DNA of 64,000 nt from Vibrio celticus (lineage in GTDB: Bacteria > Pseudomonadota > Gammaproteobacteria > Enterobacterales > Vibrionaceae). Below the pieces are notes generated by a model. It was not told the DNA's origin. It saw only the letters and a list, made by a program, of their open reading frames with translations, and did no database searches. The translations under genes were made by a program, and so were the position numbers. Positions 31,022-39,642 of the stretch are shown in pieces (position 1 is the stretch's first letter; each line of letters begins with the position of its first letter). The stretch spans positions 1 to 64,000 of the forward strand of contig NZ_AP025463.1 of assembly GCF_024347335.1 (NCBI RefSeq), read 5' to 3'.

Positions 31022-31053
31022 AGGCTCTAGCAGAAATGCTAGAGCCTTTTTGC
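31022..31053 (+). terminator. terminator of the rrn/tRNA cluster
   Basis: The stem AGGCTCTAGCA / TGCTAGAGCCT with a GAAA loop is followed by TTTTGC, directly after tRNA-Trp. Confidence 0.88.
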
Positions 31054-31079
31054 TTTCTGAATCCAATATACGCCATTAA

Positions 31080-31178
31080 CAGAGCAGCGGATCCCCCGAC
31101 TTACCAAAACAGCGCGTGTTGGAGTTGAAACCTCCAGCTTGTCATATCTACGCCTCAGCAGAAGTTCTGTTTTTTGCT
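31080..31178 (+). pseudogene. decayed partial copy of tRNA-Trp and its terminator
   Basis: CAGAGCAGCGGA (31080-31091) repeats tRNA-Trp positions 30959-30970 exactly. GCGTGTTGG, then GAGTT-GAA and CTCCA, and finally TGTCATAT follow in the same order as the tRNA 3' half and its flank. After that, CTCAGCAGAAGTTCTGTTTTTTGC parallels the functional terminator CTAGCAGAAATGCTAGAGCCTTTTTGC. The anticodon region is replaced by foreign bases including CCCGACTTACCAA, a 13-mer also found in this 23S gene near 28533. It cannot fold as a tRNA. Confidence 0.7.
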
Positions 31179-31361
31179 TTAGATTTGTTCGATTTTTAGT
31201 CGACAATTCCTACTTTTAATAAAACCTGACCTTAAAAGTGTAAGTGCTTACTTATCTCAGCCTCTCTTATAAACAACCAACAGCACAAACTACGCTTCTT
31301 TATGAGAACTGTTCTCAATATTTTGTTACATTTTGGTCGTTATTACTAAAAGGCAACAAAT
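31179..31361 (+). other. gap before the multicopper oxidase gene
   Basis: About 180 bp of AT-rich DNA upstream of the oxidase. It presumably holds the oxidase promoter. I see no clear operator, no copper-regulator palindrome that I could defend, and no gene. Confidence 0.4.
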
Positions 31362-32744
31362 ATGGATATCTCCCGTCGTAAGTTTATTCAATCATCTCTC
31401 GCTATATCTGCACTCACTGTACTGCCCGCTTGCTCAATGAAACGGTCGGTTAATGAACAAGGCAAGTATGTTTACGACCTAACGGCAGAGCCTTCAACCG
31501 CTGAAATCGTGACGGGGTTTGAGACTAATATTCTAGGCTTTAATGGTCAGATTCCAGCGCCAACGATTCGGTGTCGCCAGGGGGAGAAGGTAACAATCCG
31601 TTTTACCAACAAGCTATCAGAACCGACGACTATTCATTGGCACGGTTTAAGGATTCCTATCGGAATGGATGGAGTACCTTTCTTAAGCCAACCACCGATC
31701 ATGCCTGGTGAAACATTTATTTATGAATTTACGCCACCAGATGCTGGTACGTTTTGGTATCACCCACATATGAATAGCGTTAAACAGCTTGGTATGGGCT
31801 TGGTTGGTCTTATTATCGTAGAGGAGAGTATCCCAGTGCCGTTTGATGAAGAACACGCACTGATGCTTAAGCATTGGCATATAGATAAGAAAGGCCAATG
31901 GAAAGATCTAATGATCCCACGACTCAGTGCCCGTATGGGTACGCCAGGAGAGTGGAGTAGCGTTAATGGAATACATGAGCCTGCCTATCAGTTAAAACAA
32001 CATGCAACGACCAGGCTGCGTATCGCAAATGTCGATAATACGATCACTTACCCTATTGCTGTCGAAGGGGCAGAGGCATGGGTGATTGCCATTGATGGTA
32101 ACCCTGTAAAAACGCCTTATAAACTGACTCAACATAAAATTGGCCCAGGGATGCGAGTGGATATTGGATTGATAGCACCCAAAGCCGGTGGGCGAGTGAG
32201 CGTCCTTCAAATGAAAGGACGCTTTCCTTTCTCTTTGTGTGAGTTCGAGGTTGTAGATTCAACCCTTGTTGAGAATCGCTCTCTACCTTCTTTACCCCTT
32301 AATCCTGTGACCAACTTAGATTTGGTTAATGCAGAAGAAATTGACTTTTTATTTGAATGGGAAGGGGCGGTTTCTCCAGTATCCAAAGATGGAAAATCTA
32401 TGCCTAAGTTTTGGCTAACTAATAAACGAGCATGGGAGGGGATGAGCAAAGATAATATCCCTGAACCTTTGGCGACTTTAGATCTGGGAAAAACCTATAT
32501 ATTCGATCTAAAGAACGTCACTCAATACCATCATCCTATCCATATTCATGGACATACTTTTACAGTACTCGAACTTGACGGGAAGAAAGTTGAAGAACCT
32601 TTCCATACCGATACAGTGTTACTTGGAAAAAATGGCCGAGCTAAAGCTGCATTTGTAGCCGACAACCCTGGCCGCTGGATGTATCACTGTCATGTTATAG
32701 AACACATGAAAACGGGTTTGATGGGATATATTGAAGTTAAGTGA
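31362..32744 (+). CDS. Tat-exported multicopper oxidase
   Basis: Three-domain periplasmic multicopper oxidase that couples oxidation of a substrate (Cu+, Mn2+, Fe2+ or a phenol) to reduction of O2. Residues 1-24 are a Tat signal (SRRKFIQ) ending LPAC, which might be a lipobox with Cys24. All four copper-binding motifs are complete: HWHG (92-95), WYHPH (132-136), HPIHIHGH near 390, and HCHVIEH with Cys443 at the C-terminus. The residue in the axial position (five after the last His) is Leu453 rather than Met, which in this family raises type 1 copper potential. There is no Met-rich CueO insert. The gene stands between the decayed tRNA-Trp copy and crcB, and its substrate is unknown. Confidence 0.9.
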   Translation: MDISRRKFIQSSLAISALTVLPACSMKRSVNEQGKYVYDLTAEPSTAEIVTGFETNILGFNGQIPAPTIRCRQGEKVTIRFTNKLSEPTTIHWHGLRIPIGMDGVPFLSQPPIMPGETFIYEFTPPDAGTFWYHPHMNSVKQLGMGLVGLIIVEESIPVPFDEEHALMLKHWHIDKKGQWKDLMIPRLSARMGTPGEWSSVNGIHEPAYQLKQHATTRLRIANVDNTITYPIAVEGAEAWVIAIDGNPVKTPYKLTQHKIGPGMRVDIGLIAPKAGGRVSVLQMKGRFPFSLCEFEVVDSTLVENRSLPSLPLNPVTNLDLVNAEEIDFLFEWEGAVSPVSKDGKSMPKFWLTNKRAWEGMSKDNIPEPLATLDLGKTYIFDLKNVTQYHHPIHIHGHTFTVLELDGKKVEEPFHTDTVLLGKNGRAKAAFVADNPGRWMYHCHVIEHMKTGLMGYIEVK

Positions 32745-32844
32745 CACCTGTAACGTTTAATATTTGCGCATGCATTCTTAGTTTCTACCCTCGCTTTTAT
32801 CGGCGTTAAAGCTAGAATATAGGGATTATTGTTTGGGAGGATTC

Positions 32845-33228
32845 ATGGGTCAGTTATCTATTCTAGGTTTTATCGCCATCGGTGGCGCGTTTGGTGCTTG
32901 TTCACGTTACTTGATTTCAGAGTTATGCGTTGTGATGTTAGGGCGTGGTTTTCCTTACGGTACGCTGACTGTTAACGTAATTGGCTCTCTGATTATGGGA
33001 TTGCTCATCGCCGCGTTTGAAAATGAGATGGTTGCGACGGAGCCGTGGAGACAAATTATCGGTCTTGGTTTCCTTGGAGCCCTGACGACATTTTCTACGT
33101 TTTCGATGGATAACGTGCTTCTTATGCAGCAGGGTGCGTTTTTCAAGATGGGGCTCAATGTACTGCTCAATGTGGTTCTCAGTATTTCAGCCGCATGGAT
33201 CGGCTTCCAACTTCTGATAAAGTCTTAA
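32845..33228 (+). CDS. crcB: fluoride exporter CrcB/Fluc
   Basis: Dual-topology F- channel that protects against fluoride. The start is placed at ATG 32845 behind GGGAGG; the frame extends four codons upstream without support. The 127-residue protein has four membrane helices, the conserved GGAFGACSRY near residue 13, TLTVNVIGS (the pore Asn) near 43, and GALTTFSTFS with the Phe-box near 77. No fluoride riboswitch is visible upstream. It precedes the thi operon. Confidence 0.94.
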   Translation: MGQLSILGFIAIGGAFGACSRYLISELCVVMLGRGFPYGTLTVNVIGSLIMGLLIAAFENEMVATEPWRQIIGLGFLGALTTFSTFSMDNVLLMQQGAFFKMGLNVLLNVVLSISAAWIGFQLLIKS

Positions 33229-33293
33229 AACTTTCTTACGATTTGTTAACAACTCGACTTGGTTTATCCAAGCCGTTTTTATATACTCGATCG

Positions 33294-33380
33294 TACTTGT
33301 CGGAGTGCCATATGGCTGAGACCGTTAACTCGGGATCCGTTGAACCTGATCAGGCTAATACCTGCGAAGGGAACAAGAGT
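33294..33380 (+). promoter_or_regulatory. TPP riboswitch (thi box)
   Basis: Conserved TPP aptamer parts occur in order: GGAGTGCC, GGCTGAGA, then the thi-box core TTGAACCTGATCAGGCTAAT, followed by ACCTGCGAAGGGAAC. P1 closes by ACTTGT (33295-33300) with ACAAG (33373-33377). It lies 140 bp upstream of thiC and should switch the thiCEFSGH operon off when thiamine pyrophosphate is plentiful. Confidence 0.96.
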
Positions 33381-33418
33381 AGATATCTAACTAGAATCCT
33401 TCTAGAGATCTATCTCCA

Positions 33419-33447
33419 GATCACAACTGCATTTTCTTGCTGTGATC
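33419..33447 (+). promoter_or_regulatory. hairpin in the thiC expression platform
   Basis: GATCACA (33419-33425) pairs with TGTGATC (33441-33447) between the TPP aptamer and thiC. A T-rich tract follows weakly. It is likely part of the riboswitch's output structure. Confidence 0.45.
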
Positions 33448-33519
33448 CCTCTTGTAGCATCTTATCCGTCAAGCATTTTTATCCCTATAAATAATGGCTA
33501 AAAGCCAAGGAAAAATGCT

Positions 33520-35469
33520 ATGTCGAGTCGTAAACAAGCAAGACTGGAAGCGAAGAATTTCATTGATTCTTTATCCGTGCAACCTTATCCAAATTCAAAA
33601 AAAGCTTACATCCACGGATCTCGCGAGGACATTCAAGTCCCTGTACGAGAAATATCACTAGCAGATAGCCTTGTTGGTGGTACCAAAAAAGATCCTGTAT
33701 TCGAACCTAATGCGCCAATTCATGTATACGACACCTCTGGTGTTTATACTGACCCTATGCACGAAATTGACCTTTACAGTGGCCTTCCTAAGTTACGAGA
33801 GCAATGGATTGAAGAGCGTGGTGATACAGAACTGTTAGACGATGTAAGTTCTGTCTACACCAAAGAGCGTTTAGAAGATGAAACTCTAGACGACCTTCGT
33901 TACGGTAATCTGCCTAGAATTCGTCGCGCCACTGGCGATCAATGTGTTACTCAGCTGCACTATGCTCGTCAGGGAACTATTACTCCTGAGATGGAGTACA
34001 TTGCGATACGTGAGAACATGGGACGTCAGAAGTTTGCTGATGAGCAGCTGAACCACCAACACCCTGGCCATAACTTTGGCGCAAACCTGCCGAAAGAAAT
34101 CACCCCTGAGTTCGTGCGTAAAGAAGTCGCTGAAGGCCGAGCTATCATCCCGTCGAACATTAACCACCCTGAATCCGAGCCGATGATTATTGGCCGAAAC
34201 TTCTTAGTTAAAGTGAACGCCAATATCGGTAACTCTTCAGTAAGTTCTTCGATTGAAGAAGAAGTTGAGAAGTTAGTATGGTCAACTCGCTGGGGTGGAG
34301 ATACCGTGATGGACCTTTCTACCGGTCGTAATATTCACGAGACTCGCGAATGGATCTTACGTAATAGCCCAGTACCAATTGGTACGGTTCCTATGTATCA
34401 AGCGCTTGAAAAAGTGAATGGCGTTGCGGAAGACCTTAACTGGGAAGTGATGCGCGATACTTTGATTGAACAAGCAGAGCAGGGTGTTGATTACTTTACT
34501 ATCCACGCAGGCTTATTGCTTCGCTACGTTCCTATGACCGCTAAACGTGTGACTGGTATTGTCTCTCGTGGCGGCTCTATCATCGCTAAATGGTGTCTTG
34601 CTCATCACCAAGAAAGCTTCCTTTATACCCACTTCCGTGAGATCTGTGAGATCTGTGCGAAGTACGATGTCGCTCTGTCATTAGGTGACGGTCTACGTCC
34701 AGGTTCGATTGCTGATGCCAATGATGAAGCTCAATTCTCCGAATTACGTACTTTGGGTGAGTTGACTAAGGTTGCTTGGGAATACGACGTGCAAGTGATC
34801 ATTGAAGGTCCTGGACATGTGCCAATGCACTTAATTAAAGAGAACATGGACGAGCAGTTAGAGCACTGTCATGAAGCACCGTTCTATACATTAGGTCCAT
34901 TGACTACCGATATTGCCCCTGGTTATGACCACATTACCTCTGGAATTGGCGCGGCCATGATTGGTTGGTACGGCTGTGCGATGCTCTGTTATGTAACCCC
35001 TAAAGAGCATCTAGGCTTACCAAACAAAGAAGATGTGAAGACTGGCCTGATTACTTACAAGCTGGCTGCACACGCTGCAGACTTGGCTAAAGGACATCCG
35101 GGTGCACAAATCCGAGATAACGCTTTATCAAAGGCACGTTTTGAATTCCGTTGGGAAGACCAATTTAACCTAGCTCTTGACCCGGAAACTGCGCGCTCTT
35201 TCCATGATGAAACCTTACCGCAAGAGTCGGGGAAGGTTGCTCACTTCTGCTCAATGTGTGGCCCTAAATTCTGTTCAATGAAGATCTCTCAAGAAGTTCG
35301 AGAGTACGCGAAAGACACTGAACAAGTGGCTGCTGATCAGGCTATAGAAATTAAGATGCTTGATAATCCGTTGGAAGGGATGCGTCAGAAATCACAAGAG
35401 TTCCGTGATACTGGCTCTGAACTTTATCACCCAGCAGTAGGCGCAAAAGAAGCTCAATTAGAGGAATAA
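33520..35469 (+). CDS. thiC: phosphomethylpyrimidine synthase ThiC
   Basis: Radical-SAM enzyme that rearranges aminoimidazole ribotide into hydroxymethylpyrimidine phosphate, the pyrimidine half of thiamine. The 649 residues include the barrel motifs SRGGSIIAKWCLAHHQE and EGPGHVPMH, and the C-terminal cluster motif CSMCGPKFC that binds [4Fe-4S]. It is first in the operon, controlled by the TPP riboswitch. Its stop codon overlaps the start of thiE. Confidence 0.97.
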   Translation: MSSRKQARLEAKNFIDSLSVQPYPNSKKAYIHGSREDIQVPVREISLADSLVGGTKKDPVFEPNAPIHVYDTSGVYTDPMHEIDLYSGLPKLREQWIEERGDTELLDDVSSVYTKERLEDETLDDLRYGNLPRIRRATGDQCVTQLHYARQGTITPEMEYIAIRENMGRQKFADEQLNHQHPGHNFGANLPKEITPEFVRKEVAEGRAIIPSNINHPESEPMIIGRNFLVKVNANIGNSSVSSSIEEEVEKLVWSTRWGGDTVMDLSTGRNIHETREWILRNSPVPIGTVPMYQALEKVNGVAEDLNWEVMRDTLIEQAEQGVDYFTIHAGLLLRYVPMTAKRVTGIVSRGGSIIAKWCLAHHQESFLYTHFREICEICAKYDVALSLGDGLRPGSIADANDEAQFSELRTLGELTKVAWEYDVQVIIEGPGHVPMHLIKENMDEQLEHCHEAPFYTLGPLTTDIAPGYDHITSGIGAAMIGWYGCAMLCYVTPKEHLGLPNKEDVKTGLITYKLAAHAADLAKGHPGAQIRDNALSKARFEFRWEDQFNLALDPETARSFHDETLPQESGKVAHFCSMCGPKFCSMKISQEVREYAKDTEQVAADQAIEIKMLDNPLEGMRQKSQEFRDTGSELYHPAVGAKEAQLEE

Positions 35470-36761
35470 TGACAGTGAAGATTCTTATCCCATCTCAAAA
35501 TATTGAGCTAACGGGAGAGGTGCAAAGCTGTCTATTAGTTGCTAAGCGACAAGGCTTGGCAACCGATGCAGTTGAGTTGGGTATAAGCCCAACTCAATGC
35601 TTCTCCATCGTTGATGCTCAGCAAGCGTTATCTATTGGTTTTGCTCATGATGTTGATTCATTGGCGGAGTGTCGCTCAAGTGAGCTTGATCATATCGTTG
35701 ATTACAGTCATTCAGTGGCGCTAGCTGATATCCGCTGTGCCTTGGAACAAACTCCGAATGCTATCTATATCGGTGTCTTAGATGACTCAGCTGTATTGGA
35801 TCTCTGGTCACAGCTAGATGCTAATCGTGCTATCAGGAATGAAACTCCAGCTCATCAGGAGTTAGATAGTAGTGGCCACTTTGCTTGGTTAGTTACTTTG
35901 TTGGCATTGGAGTTCCCATTAGAAGATGCACTGGTTTTGGCTCGCGCAGCATCTAATGTTTCACGTGGAACATGGCCAGCAAACTATCAAAACTTTCCTA
36001 TTCCCGTTCTCGAAGATGAGCTACTGGATATTAGTGTTGGTTGGGCGCACCAAGGAACATCACTCTCATTCCCTGAACTGAGTAAGAGTAGCCTAGGGCT
36101 ATACCCAGTGGTTGATGATGTTGAGTGGATCGAAAGGCTGCTCAAGCTTGGAATCAACACAGTTCAATTGCGTATTAAGAACCCACAGCAAGTAGATTTA
36201 GAACAACAAATCGAACGTTCTATCGAACTTGGTAGAGAGCACAACGCTCAGGTTTTTATCAATGACTATTGGCAATTGGCACTCAAGCATGATGCTTTTG
36301 GTGTTCATTTGGGACAAGAGGACATCGAAGAATCCAACCTATCTCAACTGAGCCAAGCTGGTATTAAGATCGGTCTCTCGACTCATGGCTATTACGAGTT
36401 GCTACGTATTGTGCAAATCAACCCAAGCTATATTGCGCTGGGGCATATATTCCCAACCACCACTAAGCAGATGCCATCGAAGCCTCAGGGGCTTGTGCGT
36501 TTATCTCTCTATCAGCAGCTGATTGATACTATCCCATATACAGAAGAACTCACCGGTTATCCGACGGTTGCGATTGGTGGAATTGACCAGTCGACGGCTG
36601 CACAGGTTTGGAGTTGTGGGGTATCGAGCCTTGCTGTTGTACGTGCGATTACGTTAGTCGAAGACCCAAAACAAGTGATTGAGTTCTTCGAAGCATTAAT
36701 GGCTGACCGTTCTTCAGGTGTTGTTAAAGAGGTAACTCGGGAGCTAAGTCATGCTGAGTGA
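35469..36761 (+). CDS. thiE: thiamine-phosphate synthase ThiE with N-terminal extension
   Basis: Couples HMP-PP and thiazole phosphate into thiamine phosphate. Only the C-terminal half (about 209-430) is the ThiE barrel: YPVVDDVEWIERLLKLGINTVQLRIK, FINDYWQLALKHDAFGVHLGQED, ALGHIFPTTTKQMP and VAIGGI. Residues 1-208 are an extra domain. Part of it (HFAWLVTLLALEFPLEDALVLARAASNVSR, about 137-166) recalls the C-terminal helix region of ThiD kinases, but the ThiD ATP and substrate motifs are not visible. A ParB site lies in the codons for NVSRGTW. E. coli ThiE is about 211 residues, half this size. Its start overlaps the thiC stop. Confidence 0.92.
   Translation: MTVKILIPSQNIELTGEVQSCLLVAKRQGLATDAVELGISPTQCFSIVDAQQALSIGFAHDVDSLAECRSSELDHIVDYSHSVALADIRCALEQTPNAIYIGVLDDSAVLDLWSQLDANRAIRNETPAHQELDSSGHFAWLVTLLALEFPLEDALVLARAASNVSRGTWPANYQNFPIPVLEDELLDISVGWAHQGTSLSFPELSKSSLGLYPVVDDVEWIERLLKLGINTVQLRIKNPQQVDLEQQIERSIELGREHNAQVFINDYWQLALKHDAFGVHLGQEDIEESNLSQLSQAGIKIGLSTHGYYELLRIVQINPSYIALGHIFPTTTKQMPSKPQGLVRLSLYQQLIDTIPYTEELTGYPTVAIGGIDQSTAAQVWSCGVSSLAVVRAITLVEDPKQVIEFFEALMADRSSGVVKEVTRELSHAE
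35957..35972 (+). promoter_or_regulatory. parS: parS ParB binding site inside thiE
   Basis: TGTTTCACGTGGAACA is a perfect 16-bp palindrome matching the parS consensus. It lies in codons 163-168 of thiE (N-V-S-R-G-T-W) and is a centromere-like site for chromosome 1 ParB. Confidence 0.9.
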
Positions 36762-37533
36762 TTTCGAATTCATTCGTTATCAACGACAAATCGCACTCCC
36801 TGAAGTGGGTGAGCAAGGGCAACGCAATTTACTAGACAGCCATGTGTTGGTCATCGGTTGTGGTGGCTTAGGTAATGCAGCAACTCTCTATCTTGTGGCT
36901 TCCGGTATCGGGAAAATCGTATTGGTTGATGATGACTGTGTGGATTCGTCTAACCTGCAACGACAGGTAGCGTTCAAGGAAAGTCAATTAGGTTCACCTA
37001 AGGTTGAAGCTCTGAAGCAACAACTGAGCGAGCTTAATGGTCGAAGCCAAGTGAGAACCATCAATAAGCGAATGACTCAAAGCCAACTTGATCTTGAGGT
37101 GATGCTTGCTGATTTGGTGTTGGATTGTACTGACAACTTTGAGTCACGTCAGCAGGTTAACCAAGCATGTTTCGGCAGTAGAACGCCTCTGATTTCTGGT
37201 TCAGCGATTGGCTGGAAGGGGCAGTTTATTGTCTTTGATTATCAGAAGCAGAAAGGGTGCTATCACTGTTTATTCCCGTTCAGTCACCATCCGAAAACGA
37301 CACGTTGTAGCGATAGCGGCATCATCGGCCCAGTCGTTGGCACCATAGGCAACCTACAAGCACTGGCTGCGATTCAGCGCATTAGTACTGGCGAGTTCCA
37401 AGTCGCAACACATCAGCTCAAACTGTTTGATGGTCAGACGATGAACTGGCAAAACTTAAGTGTCACTCAAGATAGTGAATGTCCCGTTTGCTGCACATCT
37501 ACAGTTAACTATTTAGAGGAAGAAACCCAATGA
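36751..37533 (+). CDS. thiF: ThiS adenylyltransferase ThiF
   Basis: E1-like enzyme that adenylates the C-terminal Gly of ThiS so that sulfur can be added. The 260 residues include the nucleotide-binding VIGCGGLGNAATLYL near 32, the DDDCVDSSNLQRQ motif near 61, and zinc-binding cysteine pairs CYHC (near 170) and CPVC (near 247). It overlaps the end of thiE by 11 bp and the start of thiS by 4 bp. Confidence 0.96.
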   Translation: MLSDFEFIRYQRQIALPEVGEQGQRNLLDSHVLVIGCGGLGNAATLYLVASGIGKIVLVDDDCVDSSNLQRQVAFKESQLGSPKVEALKQQLSELNGRSQVRTINKRMTQSQLDLEVMLADLVLDCTDNFESRQQVNQACFGSRTPLISGSAIGWKGQFIVFDYQKQKGCYHCLFPFSHHPKTTRCSDSGIIGPVVGTIGNLQALAAIQRISTGEFQVATHQLKLFDGQTMNWQNLSVTQDSECPVCCTSTVNYLEEETQ

Positions 37534-37739
37534 GCAACATAACGATCTCTATCAATGAGCAACCAGAACAGGTTGCACAATCGTCGTCTCTAGCGGATAT
37601 CATCCAAGCGCTTTCACTACCCGATCTGGGCTGTGTATTTGCTATCAATAATGCGGTTATCCCGCGTAGTCAGTGGCAACAAACGGTCGTCAATGAAGGC
37701 GATGCTATTTCTCTTTTCCAAGCCATTGCAGGAGGCTAA
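37530..37739 (+). CDS. thiS: sulfur carrier protein ThiS
   Basis: Ubiquitin-like carrier that brings sulfur as a thiocarboxylate to ThiG. The 69 residues end with the required Gly-Gly (FQAIAGG). The start overlaps the thiF stop (ATGA) and thiG begins 2 bp after its stop. Confidence 0.95.
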   Translation: MSNITISINEQPEQVAQSSSLADIIQALSLPDLGCVFAINNAVIPRSQWQQTVVNEGDAISLFQAIAGG

Positions 37740-37741
37740 CC

Positions 37742-38506
37742 ATGTTAACTATCGCAGATAAAACGTTTCAATCACGACTCTTCACTGGAACGGGTAAGTT
37801 CGCGAATAAGTACTTGATGGCGAGCGCTATCGAAGCTTCCGGTTCTCAACTGGCAACCATGGCGTTGAAAAGAGTTGATATTCGCTCTGAGCAAGATGAT
37901 ATTTTACAGCCGATCATTGATGCTGGCGTGAACTTATTACCAAATACCTCTGGGGCTAAGAACGCGAAGGATGCCATCTTTGCTGCGCACTTGGCTCGCG
38001 AAGCGCTAGGCACAAATTGGCTCAAACTGGAAATTCACCCAGATCCAAAGTATTTGATGCCAGACCCAATTGAGACATTAAAAGCGGCTGAGCAACTGGT
38101 TAAAGATGGCTTTGTTGTGTTGCCTTACTGTCATGCTGACCCTGTGTTGTGTAAACGATTGGAAGAGGTGGGTTGTGCTGCGGTTATGCCGTTAGGTGCG
38201 CCGATTGGGTCGAACAAAGGTATTGCTTCAGCAGACTTCTTAGAGATTATTATCGACCAAGCGAACGTCCCTGTGATTGTTGACGCTGGTATTGGTGCGC
38301 CATCTCATGCTGCTCGTGCAATGGAAATGGGCGCGGATGCCGTGTTAGTTAATACTGCGATTGCGGCTTCTCAACAACCCGTTGATATGGCGATTGCTTT
38401 TAAACTGGCAGTTGAAGCTGGCCGTATGGCTTACCTTTCTGGTCTCGCTGGTCAGGTGTCTCACGCGGTTGCTTCTAGTCCGCTAACTTCATTTCTAGAC
38501 GAGTAG
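37742..38506 (+). CDS. thiG: thiazole synthase ThiG
   Basis: TIM-barrel enzyme that forms the thiazole phosphate ring from DXP, dehydroglycine and ThiS thiocarboxylate. The 254 residues include FTGTGKF near the start, WLKLEIHPDPKYLMPD with the substrate lysine near 98, and PVIVDAGIGAPSHA near 178. It works with ThiH, whose gene starts 7 bp later. Confidence 0.96.
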   Translation: MLTIADKTFQSRLFTGTGKFANKYLMASAIEASGSQLATMALKRVDIRSEQDDILQPIIDAGVNLLPNTSGAKNAKDAIFAAHLAREALGTNWLKLEIHPDPKYLMPDPIETLKAAEQLVKDGFVVLPYCHADPVLCKRLEEVGCAAVMPLGAPIGSNKGIASADFLEIIIDQANVPVIVDAGIGAPSHAARAMEMGADAVLVNTAIAASQQPVDMAIAFKLAVEAGRMAYLSGLAGQVSHAVASSPLTSFLDE

Positions 38507-38513
38507 TGTCCCT

Positions 38514-39626
38514 ATGACGTTTGTTGATCGATTTAAACAGCTCAACTGGGATGACATTGGTATGTCTATCTTCAGTAAAACGGCGGCGGATGTTGAGCGT
38601 GCTCTGAGTAAACCTAAACGCGACTTGGATGACTTTAAGGCTCTTATCTCTCCGGCAGCAGAACCTTACTTAGAGCAGATGGCGCAACAATCATTGGCAC
38701 TAACACGCAAGCGATTCGGCAATACAATGTCGTTGTATATTCCATTGTACCTCTCAAACTTATGTGCGAATGCGTGCACGTATTGTGGTTTCTCAATGGA
38801 GAACCGCATTAAGCGTCGTACACTTACTTTGGATGAAATCGATGCTGAAAGTGCCGCTATCAAAAAGATGAAGTTTGATAGTGTACTGTTGGTGACTGGT
38901 GAACATGAAACCAAGGTCGGGATGAAGTACTTCCGTGAAGTGCTACCGAATATTAAGGCACAATTTAACTATCTTGCGATGGAAGTGCAGCCGCTTGATC
39001 AAGATGACTACGCAGAGCTTAAAACTCTCGGCTTAGATGCAGTGATGGTTTACCAAGAAACGTATAGCCCAAGTACCTACGCGGAACACCACTTGCGTGG
39101 CAATAAAATGGATTTTGAATACCGGCTTGAAACGCCCGATCGTTTGGCAAAAGCGGGTATTGATAAGATAGGTATTGGCGCTTTGATTGGCTTGGAAGAT
39201 TGGCGTACCGACTGCTTCTTCGTGGCCGCTCACTTAGACTATCTTGAGCGTACCTATTGGCAAACACGTTACTCGATTTCATTCCCACGTCTTCGTCCGT
39301 GTGAGGGTGGTTTGCAGCCTAAATCTATTATGAGTGATAAACAGTTGGTTCAACTTATCTGTGCCTATCGCTTATTAAACCCTGAGGTTGAATTGTCTCT
39401 CTCGACTCGTGAGTCTGCAGCTTTCCGCGACAATGTGTTGCCATTGGGAATCACCAGTATGTCGGCTGCGTCTAAAACCCAGCCTGGTGGTTATGCTTCT
39501 GATGAAGAAGAACTCGAGCAATTTGAAATAAGTGATGAGCGAAGTGCTGCTGATGTTGAGTCAATGATTCGTCAACGTGGTTTTGATCCTGTGTGGCGAG
39601 ACTGGCACAGTGCTTACTCTGGTTAG
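38514..39626 (+). CDS. thiH: tyrosine lyase ThiH
   Basis: Radical-SAM enzyme that splits tyrosine to give dehydroglycine for ThiG. The 370 residues hold the cluster motif CANACTYCGF near 81 and the C-terminal PGGY motif. ThiH (rather than ThiO) indicates the route usual in E. coli and facultative anaerobes. It is last in thiCEFSGH. No thiD is in the operon, so the HMP kinase must be elsewhere. Confidence 0.96.
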   Translation: MTFVDRFKQLNWDDIGMSIFSKTAADVERALSKPKRDLDDFKALISPAAEPYLEQMAQQSLALTRKRFGNTMSLYIPLYLSNLCANACTYCGFSMENRIKRRTLTLDEIDAESAAIKKMKFDSVLLVTGEHETKVGMKYFREVLPNIKAQFNYLAMEVQPLDQDDYAELKTLGLDAVMVYQETYSPSTYAEHHLRGNKMDFEYRLETPDRLAKAGIDKIGIGALIGLEDWRTDCFFVAAHLDYLERTYWQTRYSISFPRLRPCEGGLQPKSIMSDKQLVQLICAYRLLNPEVELSLSTRESAAFRDNVLPLGITSMSAASKTQPGGYASDEEELEQFEISDERSAADVESMIRQRGFDPVWRDWHSAYSG

Positions 39627-39642
39627 CGAACACATAGATTGA

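Noticed and set aside
32745..32844. Fluoride riboswitch upstream of crcB
   Set aside because: The conserved GGNGATGG and CTGATG...CC core of crcB-motif RNAs is not present in the 100-bp gap.
33195..33494. 99-codon open frame between crcB and thiC
   Set aside because: It overlaps the 3' end of crcB and the TPP riboswitch and has no ribosome-binding site or plausible protein character.
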